Of a DNA stretch of 64,000 bases, positions 37,839 to 47,647 are shown piece by piece. The DNA is taken from positions 124,001-188,000 of the forward strand of contig NZ_PNCI01000019.1 of the NCBI RefSeq assembly GCF_005887095.1, given 5' to 3'. The notes below the pieces were generated by a model. The model was not told the DNA's origin, made no database searches, and saw only the letters and a list, made by a program, of their open reading frames with translations. Source of the DNA: Pseudoalteromonas rubra (lineage in GTDB: Bacteria; Pseudomonadota; Gammaproteobacteria; Enterobacterales; Alteromonadaceae). The translations under genes were made by a program, and so were the position numbers. Each line of letters starts with the position of its first letter. Positions within the stretch are counted from its first letter, which is position 1.

Positions 37839-37849
37839 GGAATAAACAC

Positions 37850-38740
37850 ATGGCAAAGATTGGATTTATAGGTTTAGGAAACATGGGCGGCCCGATGGCG
37901 GCCAATTTAGTAAAAGCTGGTCATCAGGTGACGGTATTTGATCTAAGCGCAGAGGCAGTGAATCACCTTGTTTCACTGGGTGCTCATGCCGCAGACAAAG
38001 TGTCTGACGTGTGTTCAGGTGCCGATTTTGTTGTCAGCATGCTGCCAGCCAGCAAGCACGTTCGTATGATTTATACTGGCGAAGATGGGTTAATCAACTA
38101 TCTTGAAAAGTCGACGCTGGTGATTGACTGCTCGACAATCGATGCCGAATCCGCGCAGTTTGTTGGTAATACACTGGCTGACGCGGGTATTGCGTTTGTT
38201 GATGCGCCCGTTTCAGGCGGTGTTGCCGGGGCTGCGGCAGGTACTTTAACCTTTATCGTGGGTGGCAGTGACGCTGATTTTAACAAAGCACAGACTGTCC
38301 TGAACGATATGGGTAAGAATATTTTCCATGCCGGGGCGGTGGGTGCAGGTCAGGTCGCTAAGATCTGTAATAATATGCTGCTATCAATACTCATGGCAGG
38401 CACCAGTGAAGCACTGCAAATGGGCGTTGACCACGGCCTTGATCCAAAAGTATTGAGTGAAATCATGCTCAACAGCTCGGGTCGCAACTGGACATTGGAG
38501 TTATACAACCCGTGTCCGGACGTATTAGAGAATGTGCCTTCGTCAAATGGGTATAAACCAGGTTTTATGGTTGACTTGATGGCCAAAGACTTAGGGTTGG
38601 CGATGCAGGCGGCACAGCAAACAAACTCGGCTACGCCGATGGGGGCACTGGCAAAAAATCTCTACAACCTGATGCAGAATCAGGGCAGTGGCAGTGAAGA
38701 TTTTAGTGCTATTTTTAAACTCTATTCACAAAAGCAGTAA
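37850..38740 (+). CDS. mmsB: 3-hydroxyisobutyrate dehydrogenase
   Basis: NAD+-dependent dehydrogenase of 296 residues that oxidises 3-hydroxyisobutyrate to methylmalonate semialdehyde, the substrate of mmsA. The N-terminal Rossmann motif is IGFIGLGNMGGPMAANLVKAG. The substrate-binding motif is VDAPVSGGVAGAAAGTLTF, and the catalytic Lys lies in GAGQVAKICNNMLL. It is a close textbook match to the family in order and length. The ribosome site AAGGAA precedes the ATG. Confidence 0.97.
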   Translation: MAKIGFIGLGNMGGPMAANLVKAGHQVTVFDLSAEAVNHLVSLGAHAADKVSDVCSGADFVVSMLPASKHVRMIYTGEDGLINYLEKSTLVIDCSTIDAESAQFVGNTLADAGIAFVDAPVSGGVAGAAAGTLTFIVGGSDADFNKAQTVLNDMGKNIFHAGAVGAGQVAKICNNMLLSILMAGTSEALQMGVDHGLDPKVLSEIMLNSSGRNWTLELYNPCPDVLENVPSSNGYKPGFMVDLMAKDLGLAMQAAQQTNSATPMGALAKNLYNLMQNQGSGSEDFSAIFKLYSQKQ

Positions 38741-38761
38741 CAGAAGCAGGGTTGAAATATC

Positions 38762-39523
38762 ATGGATATAAAGAACAAAACGGTGGTGATCACCGGTGGT
38801 GCGCAGGGCCTGGGCTTTGCGATGGCAACGGAAATGGCCAAAATGGGTGCCAAGCTGGCATTGATAGATATGCAGGAAGAGCAGCTGCAAAGTGCAGCCT
38901 CTGAGCTCAGAACATTGGATGTTGAAGTAAAAACTTATGTGGCGAATGTGAGCCTGGAGAGCGATGTTGAACAGGTATTCAGCGCCATAGTGGCAGACCT
39001 GGGTAATATCGCGGTATTGGTTAATAACGCCGGTATTCTGCGCGATGGCCTGCTGTTGAAAGCCAAAGACGGTGAAGTGACCGATAAAATGTCACTACAG
39101 CAGTTCCAGTCCGTACTGGATGTTAACCTGACCGGGGTATTCCTCTGTGGCCGTGAAGCGGCAACTAAGATGGTAGAGGGCCAGAAAGGGGGCGTTATCA
39201 TCAATATGTCGAGCGTGGCACGTGCGGGCAATATGGGTCAAACCAACTACTCGGCAGCCAAAGCCGGTGTTGTTGCCATGACCACATCCTGGGCGAAAGA
39301 GCTGGGCCGTTACGGTATTCGTGTTGGTGCCATCGCACCGGGCGTGATCCGCACACAGATGACCGACGCAATGAAGCCAGAAGCCAAAGAGCGTCTGCTG
39401 AAAATGAAACCTGTTGGACGTCTGGGTGAAGCTGGCGAGATTGCCCACACGGCAAAATACATTATCGAGAATGATTTCTTCACCGGTCGTGTTGTAGAAA
39501 TTGACGGCGGGATCAGACTCTGA
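38762..39523 (+). CDS. SDR-family 3-hydroxyacyl-CoA dehydrogenase
   Basis: Short-chain dehydrogenase of 253 residues. The cofactor loop is VITGGAQGLGFAMATEMAKMG. NNAG is present, and the catalytic Ser in NMSSVARAGNMGQ and the Tyr-Lys pair in NYSAAKAG complete the active site. The C-terminal GRVVEIDGGIRL is typical of SDRs. Its place at the end of the valine/isoleucine operon suggests oxidation of 2-methyl-3-hydroxybutyryl-CoA (isoleucine), whose product goes to the thiolase at the head of the same region. A general FabG-like ketoreductase function is the alternative. Confidence 0.9.
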   Translation: MDIKNKTVVITGGAQGLGFAMATEMAKMGAKLALIDMQEEQLQSAASELRTLDVEVKTYVANVSLESDVEQVFSAIVADLGNIAVLVNNAGILRDGLLLKAKDGEVTDKMSLQQFQSVLDVNLTGVFLCGREAATKMVEGQKGGVIINMSSVARAGNMGQTNYSAAKAGVVAMTTSWAKELGRYGIRVGAIAPGVIRTQMTDAMKPEAKERLLKMKPVGRLGEAGEIAHTAKYIIENDFFTGRVVEIDGGIRL

Positions 39524-39828
39524 TAAATTAATACTTAAGTATCGGTTTGCTTTTATTTTTGACCTAAAACCAATACGAAAGAATTCGCATACTTATGTTC
39601 CTTTATCTTCGCAAGAAGAAAGTGTGTTGAATCAAGCGGCAGGCCACGCATACCTGCCGCTTTTTAGTTTCTGGCGCACAAGTGTTTGGCGTATTGGCTT
39701 ATCTACTTCTTTTCTGAGCATGCCCTTTGCGCTTTGAATATTATTGAAAAATTACATATTCTTTTAACTAATCCATTGCTAAAGTAGCGCCTTACTCACT
39801 ATTTATCCTTAACGAACAAGGGACGACT
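39524..39828. other. Intergenic region after the valine/isoleucine operon
   Basis: It holds the operon terminator (39634-39665) and then the promoter region of the MarC-family gene, which is AT-rich. No gene is seen; the short open frame crossing it has no ribosome site and starts inside the SDR gene. Confidence 0.5.
39634..39665 (+). terminator. Terminator of the valine/isoleucine operon
   Basis: A 10-bp stem, AAGCGGCAGG (39634-39643) with CCTGCCGCTT (39653-39662), has a 9-nt loop and a T run to 39665. Confidence 0.92.
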
Positions 39829-40437
39829 TTGATTGATTTTGTAGCCACCTTTATCTTCTTCTTTGCGGTTATCGACCCCATAGGCACGATCCCCGTATTT
39901 ATTGCGGTTACGCGTGGCTATGATGCCGCAGCGAAACGCAAAATTGCCGTGATTGCGAGTCTGGTTGCTGCGGCTTTGCTGGTGTTTTTTGCTGTGGCGG
40001 GTGAGATTCTGCTGACTGCGATGGGGATCCCGCTGGCAGCTTTTCAGATTGCCGGTGGCATTGTGCTGTTCTTATTTGCATTGTCGATGATCTTTGGTGA
40101 GAGTAAGCCAGAAGAAGAGGTCCGGTTAATTAAAGACCACCGTGAAACTGCGATATTCCCGTTGGCGGTCCCATCGATCGCTAGCCCAGGTGCAATGCTT
40201 GCGTGTGTTTTGTTAACTGAGAATGCGCGTTTTAATATTTTCGAGCAAGTGCAGACGGTGGCTATGATGCTCGTGGTGATTTTACTGACGTTACTACTGA
40301 TGCTGGTAGCAAGTAGTGTTCATAAGGTCATCGGTAATGCCGGTGCCAGTGTTATCAGTCGGGTAATGGGATTGATATTGGCATCTGTGGCGGTGACCAA
40401 TGCATTAGCGGGTTTTGTGAGTTACTTCGATAAGTAA
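39829..40437 (+). CDS. MarC-family integral membrane protein
   Basis: Six-helix membrane protein of 202 residues. MarC/UPF0056 proteins are of unknown function; the old link to antibiotic resistance is not supported. The N-terminal helix has AVIDPIGTIPVFIAV, the family hallmark, and the second repeat has FPLAVPSIASPGAM, also conserved. The start appears to be TTG at 39829, with AAGGGA 8 nt upstream. No ATG or GTG occurs in frame before the conserved first helix. It is convergent with the DUF2062 gene across a pair of hairpins. Confidence 0.9.
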   Translation: MIDFVATFIFFFAVIDPIGTIPVFIAVTRGYDAAAKRKIAVIASLVAAALLVFFAVAGEILLTAMGIPLAAFQIAGGIVLFLFALSMIFGESKPEEEVRLIKDHRETAIFPLAVPSIASPGAMLACVLLTENARFNIFEQVQTVAMMLVVILLTLLLMLVASSVHKVIGNAGASVISRVMGLILASVAVTNALAGFVSYFDK

Positions 40438-40445
40438 AGATTAGC

Positions 40446-40499
40446 TGGAAAAGCAGCCTGAGGGCTCGGGAAGGGTGGAAAAGCAGCCCAAGGGCTGCT
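40446..40499 (-). repeat. Two tandem 21-nt repeats forming terminator-like hairpins
   Basis: TGGAAAAGCAGCCTGAGGGC+T (40446-40466) is repeated with two changes at 40476-40496, a 30-nt period. The second copy forms a perfect 8-bp stem, AGCAGCCC / GGGCTGCT (40482-40499), which on the minus strand is followed by TTTT. The array probably terminates the DUF2062 gene, with the first copy as a weaker backup. Confidence 0.7.
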
Positions 40500-40518
40500 A
40501 AACCATAAAGAGGTCGGG

Positions 40519-41034
40519 TTAGCTGGATTGCTGATTACGTTCTGCCCAAGCTTTGTTAACAGAGCGACGCCATAAGAAGTCAATAACGAAAAAGCCTAGA
40601 ATCGCAGCCATGCAGGCGCAGATCAACGAGCCGAGCATAAAAGCGGGGCCGATAGTCGACAGGCTCTCTACCAGCCAGCTCCAGCTGGCTTCAAAATGAA
40701 ACGGTTGCTCCTCCTGACCGAGTGCAAACGCACCCACCTGATAGGATGCATAGAAAATGGGAGGCATAGTTAGTGGGTTAGTGATCCACACCAGCGCGAT
40801 TGACAAGGGGAGATTAACACGAAAAGGAATAGCCAGGGCGGCTGCAAGAACCATTTGAAAAGGAACAGGGATGAACGCAAAGAACAGGCCAACGGAAAAG
40901 GCCCCACGCGCCGAGCGGCGATTTAAATGCCAAAGATTTGCATCATGTAACAAACTACCGAATATTTTCAGCGATTTTTGCTGTTTGATCTTATTGTGAT
41001 CGGGTAGAAACCGTTGGATCGTCTTCTTTGGCAT
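40519..41034 (-). CDS. DUF2062 domain membrane protein
   Basis: Membrane protein of 171 residues and unknown function, common in Proteobacteria. The N-terminal MPKKTIQRFLPD leads to the conserved LHDANLWHLNRRSARGAFSV. After that come a glycine/phenylalanine-rich helix (GLFFAFIPVPFQMVLAAALA), WITNPLTMPPIFYASYQVG and a C-terminal helix (AFMLGSLICACMAAILGFFV). I start at the ATG at 41034, which matches the family N-terminus. It is divergent from comEC, and if comEC begins at its TTG the two coding regions overlap head to head. Confidence 0.9.
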   Translation of the reverse strand: MPKKTIQRFLPDHNKIKQQKSLKIFGSLLHDANLWHLNRRSARGAFSVGLFFAFIPVPFQMVLAAALAIPFRVNLPLSIALVWITNPLTMPPIFYASYQVGAFALGQEEQPFHFEASWSWLVESLSTIGPAFMLGSLICACMAAILGFFVIDFLWRRSVNKAWAERNQQSS

Positions 41035-43269
41035 GTTAAGCAACCATTTACATCGATATTGATCTGCTGCGGCCTGATCAGCGGGTGCCTGATCTCAGTA
41101 TTTTATCTGGGTCAGTGGCAGTGGTTAGTCTGCTCAGGCGTGCTCCTTTTTCTCTGCGGGTATTTTAAGACTTTTTCGAGTGTTTTGGCAGGTTTTATTT
41201 TAGGTATTTTTGTGACGATTTGTCACTATTGGCTGGTTTATGCGCCGCCGCTTGCTGAAAAAGGCTTAGAGCAGGACATTGAGGTGGTCGGTACTGTGAG
41301 CAAAGTCATTGGTACAGGTGCAAACCCTTATGTCACCCTTGAGCTGGCAAGCATAGGCCAATATACGGTGCCCTGGTATCGCCGTGTTCGTGCAAATGTA
41401 TCACTAAGTGGCGCGTTGCCCGATGACTTACAAGGCGCAACACTGGCAGGCATGGTGACACTTAAACCATTTCGCAGTCGAAAGAACTTCTCGGTATTTG
41501 ACGCTGAGCTTTATGCCTTTCGTCATCAGATATTCTACAAAGGCCGCATGTCTGTGGAGGATGTAAGGTACGAACATAGCGAACGCTTGCGGACGACCTA
41601 TCGCACTTGGGTGTCACAGGCGCTGGATGGGTTGCATTTTAGCTGGTTTTACTATGTGATACTGACGGGAGATAAGAGCGCGGTACCGCAAGCCGATAAA
41701 GCTTACTTTCAATCGCTGGGTCTCAGTCATTTGCTGGCCATTTCCGGCCTGCATGTGGCCATTGTATTTGCGCTGAGCTTTGCTCTGTGCAAACTTGTCC
41801 TGGCTTTAATATGGTCGCGTTTGGCTCAGCATCATAATTATCAGCTGGGCTATTTTACCTTTGCGCTGCTCTTAAGCGGGGTCTATGTCTGGCTCAGTGG
41901 TATGCAGGTGTCGGCGCAGCGCGCCTGGTTAATGGCCTTGCTGGGCGCATGTTGTTTTTTGTTTGCCCGGCACCTGAGCCCTGCGCGAACCCTAATCTAT
42001 GCTCTGACGGTGATCTTAATTGCCAATCCCTTTGCCGTGCTCAACCTGGGGCTGTATTTTTCGTTCTTTGCGGTGGCCACTATTTTTATGGTGTTTCGCA
42101 GCACAGCGCGTGACTCAGAGCGCCTGTCCCGAGTTAAGCTGCTGTTATATTTACAATGTGCCTTATTTGCAGCTCTGTTACCGCTTACCCTTTATTCCTA
42201 TCATGGCTTTAGCATGAGCAGCATACCGATCAACCTGGTGGTCATTCCATTGTTGTCGGTAGTGATTTTTCCGCTGCTGTTGATGCATCTGCTCATCGTA
42301 ATGGCCACGGGCTGGGCCGTTTTAGCTGTACCAGATGCCATGCTCAACTCGGCCTATCAGTGGCTAAACGCTTTTCCTTACCACTGGTGGCATACTGGCG
42401 CGATAGCACCAGAGCTGGTGATACTAAGCTACTTAGCATTACTACTGTGTCTTAGCACCTTAACCCGGCCATTTGCCTGGGTCCCTGTGTCTGCCGCCCT
42501 GATGGTCAACCTCACCGAGCGTACACCCGACTGGCAGGTGGACGTTTTTGATGTTGGACATGGCACAGCGGTACTGGTATCTGCTCAGGGCAATGGCGTG
42601 CTGATAGACCTCGGCGCCAGTTATTTTTCGCGCTATTCGTTGTTTGAAAATGTGATCAAGCCTTATTTGCAGGCGCATCGCATCACCCTTGTGCATACTG
42701 TGATCAGCCATGATGACAGTGATCATAATGGCGGGCTCGCTGATCTGTATCGTTACGATGGTGGCCGTTCACTTGAGCAGTTTCATCAGGGAGACGGTAA
42801 GGCGTTGTGCAGTTTAAAAGCTGTCATTATGGAGAATCTAACCATAGAGTCGCTCTGGCCGGTAGAGCCGATGAACAGCGACAATAACAATTCCTGTGTG
42901 GTGAGGATAAGTGATGGCACGACCCGGTTGTTATTGCCCGGAGACATAGAGCAGGTGGCAGAACATGCACTGTTGGTACGACAACGGGAAAAGATGCCAG
43001 CAGATATACTGATTGCCCCGCATCATGGCAGTAACACGTCGTCCAGCATGGCGTTTGTCTCTGCCGTTGCTCCGAGGTGGGTCGTGTTTTCACGGGGATA
43101 CTACTCGCCATGGCGTTTGCCGCACGAGGACGTTGTTGAGCGATACCAGTCAATCTACAGTCGTATGCTGGATACGGCCGAAGAAGGTCAGATCCGATTC
43201 AAAATAACCGGGACAGAAGTTCAACTGGAAACCGCCCGGGACAGGAAAAGTTTTTGGTTCTTAAGATAA
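41014..43269 (+). CDS. comEC: DNA internalisation competence protein ComEC/Rec2
   Basis: Inner-membrane channel that passes single-stranded DNA into the cytoplasm during natural transformation, 751 residues. N-terminal helices and a soluble DUF4131-type domain (EDIEVVGTVSKV region) are followed by the competence core with LLAISGLHVAIVFALSF. The C-terminal metallo-beta-lactamase-like domain has VDVFDVGHGTAVLV, then the motif SHDDSDHNGG and APHHGSNTSSS. All three ComEC regions are present, so it looks intact. The reading frame opens at TTG 41014 just after an in-frame stop. The next good candidate is GTG at 41140, so the start is uncertain. It is followed by msbA after 42-63 nt. Confidence 0.95.
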   Translation: MDRLLWHVKQPFTSILICCGLISGCLISVFYLGQWQWLVCSGVLLFLCGYFKTFSSVLAGFILGIFVTICHYWLVYAPPLAEKGLEQDIEVVGTVSKVIGTGANPYVTLELASIGQYTVPWYRRVRANVSLSGALPDDLQGATLAGMVTLKPFRSRKNFSVFDAELYAFRHQIFYKGRMSVEDVRYEHSERLRTTYRTWVSQALDGLHFSWFYYVILTGDKSAVPQADKAYFQSLGLSHLLAISGLHVAIVFALSFALCKLVLALIWSRLAQHHNYQLGYFTFALLLSGVYVWLSGMQVSAQRAWLMALLGACCFLFARHLSPARTLIYALTVILIANPFAVLNLGLYFSFFAVATIFMVFRSTARDSERLSRVKLLLYLQCALFAALLPLTLYSYHGFSMSSIPINLVVIPLLSVVIFPLLLMHLLIVMATGWAVLAVPDAMLNSAYQWLNAFPYHWWHTGAIAPELVILSYLALLLCLSTLTRPFAWVPVSAALMVNLTERTPDWQVDVFDVGHGTAVLVSAQGNGVLIDLGASYFSRYSLFENVIKPYLQAHRITLVHTVISHDDSDHNGGLADLYRYDGGRSLEQFHQGDGKALCSLKAVIMENLTIESLWPVEPMNSDNNNSCVVRISDGTTRLLLPGDIEQVAEHALLVRQREKMPADILIAPHHGSNTSSSMAFVSAVAPRWVVFSRGYYSPWRLPHEDVVERYQSIYSRMLDTAEEGQIRFKITGTEVQLETARDRKSFWFLR

Positions 43270-43332
43270 TGCATTCAGTTTTGCCATCAGTACAGCTACA
43301 ATACGCGGGTTATGACGTACCAGAGAGACACT

Positions 43333-45075
43333 ATGCAACAATCCGCCAAGCAGATCTACAAGCGGCTTCTGAGTTACACCTTCGACTTTAAAGTGCCGGC
43401 CCTGTTTGCCATTATTGGCATGCTCGGTTACGCCGCTATGGATGCGCTGTTCGTTCAGTTAATGCAGCCGTTTATTGACGATGGTCTGACAGAGCGCAAC
43501 GCCGAAGTGTTAAAAATGGCGCCCATCGTGGTGGTGTTGCTGGTTATTGGGCGCGGTATTTTCAATTATATGGCGTCGTATTGTCTGAGCTACGTGGGCT
43601 CTCAGGTGGTGAGAAAACTACGTCAGTCTTTGTTTGAGCACATGCTGTTTTTGCCGGTGAGCTTTCACGATCAACATTCTAACGGCGAAATGATCTCAAA
43701 AATCACCTTTGATACTGAACAAGTGCAACAGGCTATAACCCGTGCCTTACAGGTAATGATCCGTGAAGGGGCCTTTGTACTATTTTTGCTGGTGGTGATG
43801 TTCAACGCCAGTTGGCAGTTGTCTTTGATATTCTTAGTGGTGATCCCTATCGTCGGCGTGATAGTGAATCTGGTTTCCAAGCGTTTTCGGAAAATTTCAA
43901 AGAATATTCAGGATGCCATGGGGGAGGTGACTCGCAGTTCAGAGCAAATGCTGGCCGGGCATAAAGTGATCCATGGCTTCGGTGGTCAGGACAAAGAGAT
44001 AAGTCATTTTGCCGATGTGAACAACCGCAATCGTCAGCAACGTGTAAAGATGGATGCAACGCGCGCACTGAGCGTGTCGGTGATCCAAATTATTGCAGCC
44101 AGCGCCATGGCATTGATCCTGGCCATCATCGCGATGCCAGAAATGATAGACACCATCTCCTCGGGCACCTTTGTGTCGCTGACGACCTCTATGATGATGA
44201 TGCTCAGACCGCTTAAACAGCTGGCGAATGTGAACAGTGATTTGCAGCGCGGTATTGCTGCAGCGACCAGTATTTTTGAAATTCTGGATAAAGAGCAGGA
44301 AAAGAACACTGGTAAGCTTGAGGCGGACAGCGTTAAGGGTGAAATTGCAGTTTCAGGCGTGACCTTCCGTTACCCGGGCAAAGACGAAGCCGTCATTAAA
44401 TCTTTATCATTACAAATTCAGGCTGGCCAGAGTATCGCGCTGGTGGGCCGCAGTGGTTCAGGTAAGTCGACTTTATCGAACCTGCTGCCGCGCTTTTACG
44501 ACTGGGATGAAGGAGAGATCACCCTCGATGGAGTGAAACTCCAGGACTACACGCTGTCTTCGCTGCGTAAACAGTTTGCACTTGTGTCGCAGCAGGTAGT
44601 GCTGTTTAACGACACTATTGCCAATAACATCATGTATGGACTGGAGCGCGCTTATTCTCAGGAGGAGTTAGAAGAAGTGGCGAAACAGGCCCATGTCTGG
44701 GAGTTTGTTAAAGACTTGCCTGAGGGTTTGAATACTATGGTGGGTGAAAACGGTGTCATGCTTTCCGGCGGGCAGCGTCAGCGCATTGCCATCGCCCGCG
44801 CGATTGTTAAAAACGCACCTATTTTGATTCTCGATGAAGCGACTTCGGCACTGGATACCGAGTCGGAACGGTTGATCCAGCAAGCGCTCGACAACCTGAT
44901 GAAAGATAAAACCTCCATTGTGATAGCACATCGCCTGTCTACCATTGAACAGTCAGACTGTATCTATGTGCTCGACCAGGGTCGTATTGTCGAGCAGGGT
45001 AAACACCAGGCACTGCTTGAGCAAAAGGGCATTTATGCCGCGTTATGCCAGATGCAATACGGTGAGCAGGCATGA
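43333..45075 (+). CDS. msbA: Lipid A export ATP-binding/permease MsbA
   Basis: Homodimeric ABC exporter that flips lipid A-core across the inner membrane. Six membrane helices fill residues 20-310, and the ATPase domain follows with Walker A LVGRSGSGKSTLSNL, signature LSGGQRQRIAIARA and Walker B ILILDEATSALD. About 580 residues matches MsbA. I prefer the ATG at 43333 (MQQSAKQIYKRLL) with GAGAGA upstream; the ATG at 43312 is possible. Its stop overlaps lpxK as ATGA, the usual msbA-lpxK arrangement. Confidence 0.96.
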   Translation: MQQSAKQIYKRLLSYTFDFKVPALFAIIGMLGYAAMDALFVQLMQPFIDDGLTERNAEVLKMAPIVVVLLVIGRGIFNYMASYCLSYVGSQVVRKLRQSLFEHMLFLPVSFHDQHSNGEMISKITFDTEQVQQAITRALQVMIREGAFVLFLLVVMFNASWQLSLIFLVVIPIVGVIVNLVSKRFRKISKNIQDAMGEVTRSSEQMLAGHKVIHGFGGQDKEISHFADVNNRNRQQRVKMDATRALSVSVIQIIAASAMALILAIIAMPEMIDTISSGTFVSLTTSMMMMLRPLKQLANVNSDLQRGIAAATSIFEILDKEQEKNTGKLEADSVKGEIAVSGVTFRYPGKDEAVIKSLSLQIQAGQSIALVGRSGSGKSTLSNLLPRFYDWDEGEITLDGVKLQDYTLSSLRKQFALVSQQVVLFNDTIANNIMYGLERAYSQEELEEVAKQAHVWEFVKDLPEGLNTMVGENGVMLSGGQRQRIAIARAIVKNAPILILDEATSALDTESERLIQQALDNLMKDKTSIVIAHRLSTIEQSDCIYVLDQGRIVEQGKHQALLEQKGIYAALCQMQYGEQA

Positions 45076-46055
45076 ATCGCTTAGAGCGCAGCTGGTATCA
45101 GCCATTAGGGCTGTTAAATATCTTACTGCTGCCTTTGTCAGGTCTATTTTGGTTACTGAGCTCACTGCGCAGGGGGCTGTTTAAGCTGGGCCTCAAGCGT
45201 GTCTATAAAGCGCCAGTGCCGGTGATCATCGTTGGTAATATCGGCATAGGTGGCAACGGTAAAACACCGTTCGTGTTGTGGCTGGTGCCATACCTTGAGT
45301 CTTTGGGCCTGAAAGTAGCCGTGATCAGCCGGGGCTATGGTGCAAAGCCTCCCAGTCTGCCATATCGGGTGGCAGATAACAGCTGCGCCGTAGAAGCAGG
45401 CGATGAGCCGTTATTGATATACAAGCGGCTGGGTTGCCCGGTGATGATAGGTGGCGACCGCCAGGCCAGCATTGAAATGCTTATGCGTGAAGACAAGCCG
45501 GATATTATCGTCAGCGATGATGGCCTGCAGCATTACCAGCTGGCGCGGGATATCGAGATTTGTATTGTTGATGCACAACGCCGTTTTGGCAACGGTCTGC
45601 TGCTACCGGCCGGTCCTTTACGCGAAACATCAGGGCGTCTCAAGCACACAGATCTGGTTGTCTATAATGGAGAATCAGACGGGGTTGGTTATGAGCTGGC
45701 TCGCAGTGGCTATTTCAGCGTGAAAGACAATCAGGCGGTTGCGCAAACCGCCGGGCAGGGCGTTGCCGTAAGCGCCATTGGTAACCCGCAGCGATTTGAA
45801 CAGTCCTTGCGCTCAGATGGCATTGAACTGACCGCTACACTGCATTTTGCCGATCACCATGCTTACAGCGCAGCCGACTTTGCCACGTGCGAAGATCAGG
45901 CTGTCTTTATGACCGAAAAAGACGCCGTAAAATGCCAGTCATTCGGCAAAGAAAATTGGTATTATTTAAAAGTAGAAGCCCAGCCCAGTGCTGCGCTTAC
46001 ACAACAACTGAATTCGTTATTAAAACAAAAAGGGATAGTCAACCATGGCCTTTGA
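45072..46055 (+). CDS. lpxK: Tetraacyldisaccharide 4'-kinase
   Basis: Phosphorylates the 4' position of the lipid A precursor at the cytoplasmic face of the inner membrane; 327 residues. An N-terminal membrane-associating helix ([21 protein letters not shown]) is followed by the P-loop [34 protein letters not shown] holds the catalytic Asp region, then [14 protein letters not shown]. It overlaps msbA by 4 nt and ycaR by 11 nt, so the three are likely translated in a coupled way. Confidence 0.97.
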   Translation: MNRLERSWYQPLGLLNILLLPLSGLFWLLSSLRRGLFKLGLKRVYKAPVPVIIVGNIGIGGNGKTPFVLWLVPYLESLGLKVAVISRGYGAKPPSLPYRVADNSCAVEAGDEPLLIYKRLGCPVMIGGDRQASIEMLMREDKPDIIVSDDGLQHYQLARDIEICIVDAQRRFGNGLLLPAGPLRETSGRLKHTDLVVYNGESDGVGYELARSGYFSVKDNQAVAQTAGQGVAVSAIGNPQRFEQSLRSDGIELTATLHFADHHAYSAADFATCEDQAVFMTEKDAVKCQSFGKENWYYLKVEAQPSAALTQQLNSLLKQKGIVNHGL

Positions 46056-46242
46056 CACTAAATTACTCGAGATTATTGCTTGTCCGGTTTGCAAAGGAAA
46101 ACTGAGATTTGACAAAGACAATCAGGAGCTGATCAGCACGGCTGCTAAGCTGGCTTACCCTGTCAGAAACGACATTCCAGTGCTACTGGAAAACGAAGCG
46201 CGTGAATTATCCCTTGATGAGGTTGAAAAGTGGAATTCATAG
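46045..46242 (+). CDS. ycaR: Trm112-family zinc-binding-like protein YcaR
   Basis: Small protein of 65 residues of the Trm112/UPF0434 family. [20 protein letters not shown] holds the single CxxC of the bacterial form, and [16 protein letters not shown] is the conserved C-terminal motif. The bacterial role is not settled; eukaryotic Trm112 activates methyltransferases. It overlaps lpxK by 11 nt and kdsB by 13 nt, the position it holds in most gammaproteobacteria. Confidence 0.93.
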   Translation: MAFDTKLLEIIACPVCKGKLRFDKDNQELISTAAKLAYPVRNDIPVLLENEARELSLDEVEKWNS

Positions 46243-46994
46243 TCGTTATTCCGGCGCGTTACGCCTCAACTCGCCTGCCTGGTAAACCGCTTGCTGACAT
46301 TTGTGGTAAACCCATGATCCAGCATGTGTTCGAGCAGGCGCAAAAGTCTGGCGCCAAAGCCGTTTACATCGCGACCGACAACACTCAGGTGTTTGAGCGC
46401 GCTAAAGCCTTTACAGAGAACGTACTGATGACCCGAGAAGATCATCAGTCGGGGACTGAGCGCCTTGCAGAGGTGGTTGATCAGCTTGGCCTGGCCGACG
46501 ATACCCTAGTGGTTAATGTGCAGGGCGATGAGCCCTTGTTAGCGCCGGAAAACATCACCCAGGTGGCGACCTTACTGCATAAAGCTCAGGAAGCGCCGAT
46601 GGCTACGCTGAGCGTTGATGTAACGGATGTGCAGGAAGTACTGAATCCCAATGCCGTTAAAGTGGTCCAGGATGCCCATCACAATGCGTTGTACTTTTCA
46701 CGCGCTTCCATCCCGTTTCAGCGTGACAGCATGATGGAACTGGATGAGAGCAAAATTCCACTGGCACATTTTCAACGTCATGTGGGTATTTATGCCTATC
46801 GCGCCGGTTTCATTAAAACCTATCTGGCCTTACCTGTTTCTCCGCTGGAAGGGCAGGAATCGCTTGAGCAATTGCGTGTGCTATACCACGGTTATCGTAT
46901 TAAAATTGCCAAGGCTTGCCGCCCGGTTTATGCCGGGGTTGATACACCGGAAGATTTAAAAAGAGTCGTAGAGTACCTCAATGGTTCCCTTTGA
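46230..46994 (+). CDS. kdsB: 3-deoxy-manno-octulosonate cytidylyltransferase
   Basis: Activates KDO as CMP-KDO for addition to lipid A; 254 residues. The N-terminal nucleotide-binding motif is [20 protein letters not shown]. The later motifs [23 protein letters not shown] and [11 protein letters not shown] are all as in the family, as is the [13 protein letters not shown] stretch that contacts KDO. It overlaps both neighbours (13 nt and 14 nt). Confidence 0.97.
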   Translation: MEFIVVIPARYASTRLPGKPLADICGKPMIQHVFEQAQKSGAKAVYIATDNTQVFERAKAFTENVLMTREDHQSGTERLAEVVDQLGLADDTLVVNVQGDEPLLAPENITQVATLLHKAQEAPMATLSVDVTDVQEVLNPNAVKVVQDAHHNALYFSRASIPFQRDSMMELDESKIPLAHFQRHVGIYAYRAGFIKTYLALPVSPLEGQESLEQLRVLYHGYRIKIAKACRPVYAGVDTPEDLKRVVEYLNGSL

Positions 46995-47646
46995 GGTGAT
47001 TGCCAGTCACCCGGATTTTGTGGTGGCACATAAGCCCGCTGGGGTGAGTTTTCACAGTGAAGAGGAAAGCGGCTTTGTTGCTTTATTGGCTGAGCAGCTG
47101 GGTGAGCAGCTTTACCCGGTTCACCGACTCGATAAGGTAACGTCCGGTTTACTGGTGCTGGCTCGCTCAAGTCATGCCGCTGCCAGGCTGACTGAGTTGT
47201 TTACCAATCGCGCCGTGGATAAGTTCTATCTGGCGCTGATTGATAGCAAACCGAAAAAGAAGCAAGGCTGGGTTAAAGGCGACATGGCCAAATCCCGACG
47301 CGGCACGTATAAGTTGTTAACCAGTCAGGACAACCCGGCAGTTACGCGCTTTTACAGTGCCAGCATAGCACCGGGTCTCAGAGCCTGTTTACTCAAGCCA
47401 TACAGCGGCAAAACACATCAGTTACGGGTTGCGCTAAAAAGCTTGTCAGCGCCTATCCTCGGCGATGTCAGCTATGGTGGCAACGAGGCCGACAGAGTTT
47501 ATCTGCACGCTTACTGCTTGAGCTTTGAGTGGGGCAACGAAAGAATGACATTTTATGCTTTGCCACAGGGCGGAGCACAGTTTGCTGAGCTGGCAGACAC
47601 AGAAGTAATGCAAAGCTGGGCACAGCCCAGAGAGTTAGAGTGGTAA
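46981..47646 (+). CDS. RluA-family RNA pseudouridine synthase
   Basis: Pseudouridine synthase of 221 residues without an S4 domain. The catalytic Asp lies in [28 protein letters not shown] is the second motif, and [19 protein letters not shown] the third. The protein is short and begins directly with the catalytic domain ([19 protein letters not shown]). The target RNA (rRNA or tRNA) cannot be told from sequence. Its start lies 14 nt inside the end of kdsB, so it belongs to the same transcript. Confidence 0.93.
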   Translation: MVPFEVIASHPDFVVAHKPAGVSFHSEEESGFVALLAEQLGEQLYPVHRLDKVTSGLLVLARSSHAAARLTELFTNRAVDKFYLALIDSKPKKKQGWVKGDMAKSRRGTYKLLTSQDNPAVTRFYSASIAPGLRACLLKPYSGKTHQLRVALKSLSAPILGDVSYGGNEADRVYLHAYCLSFEWGNERMTFYALPQGGAQFAELADTEVMQSWAQPRELEW

Positions 47647-47647
47647 T

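Noticed and set aside
39501..39737. 78-residue frame after the SDR gene
   Set aside because: It starts inside the SDR gene and runs through the operon terminator.
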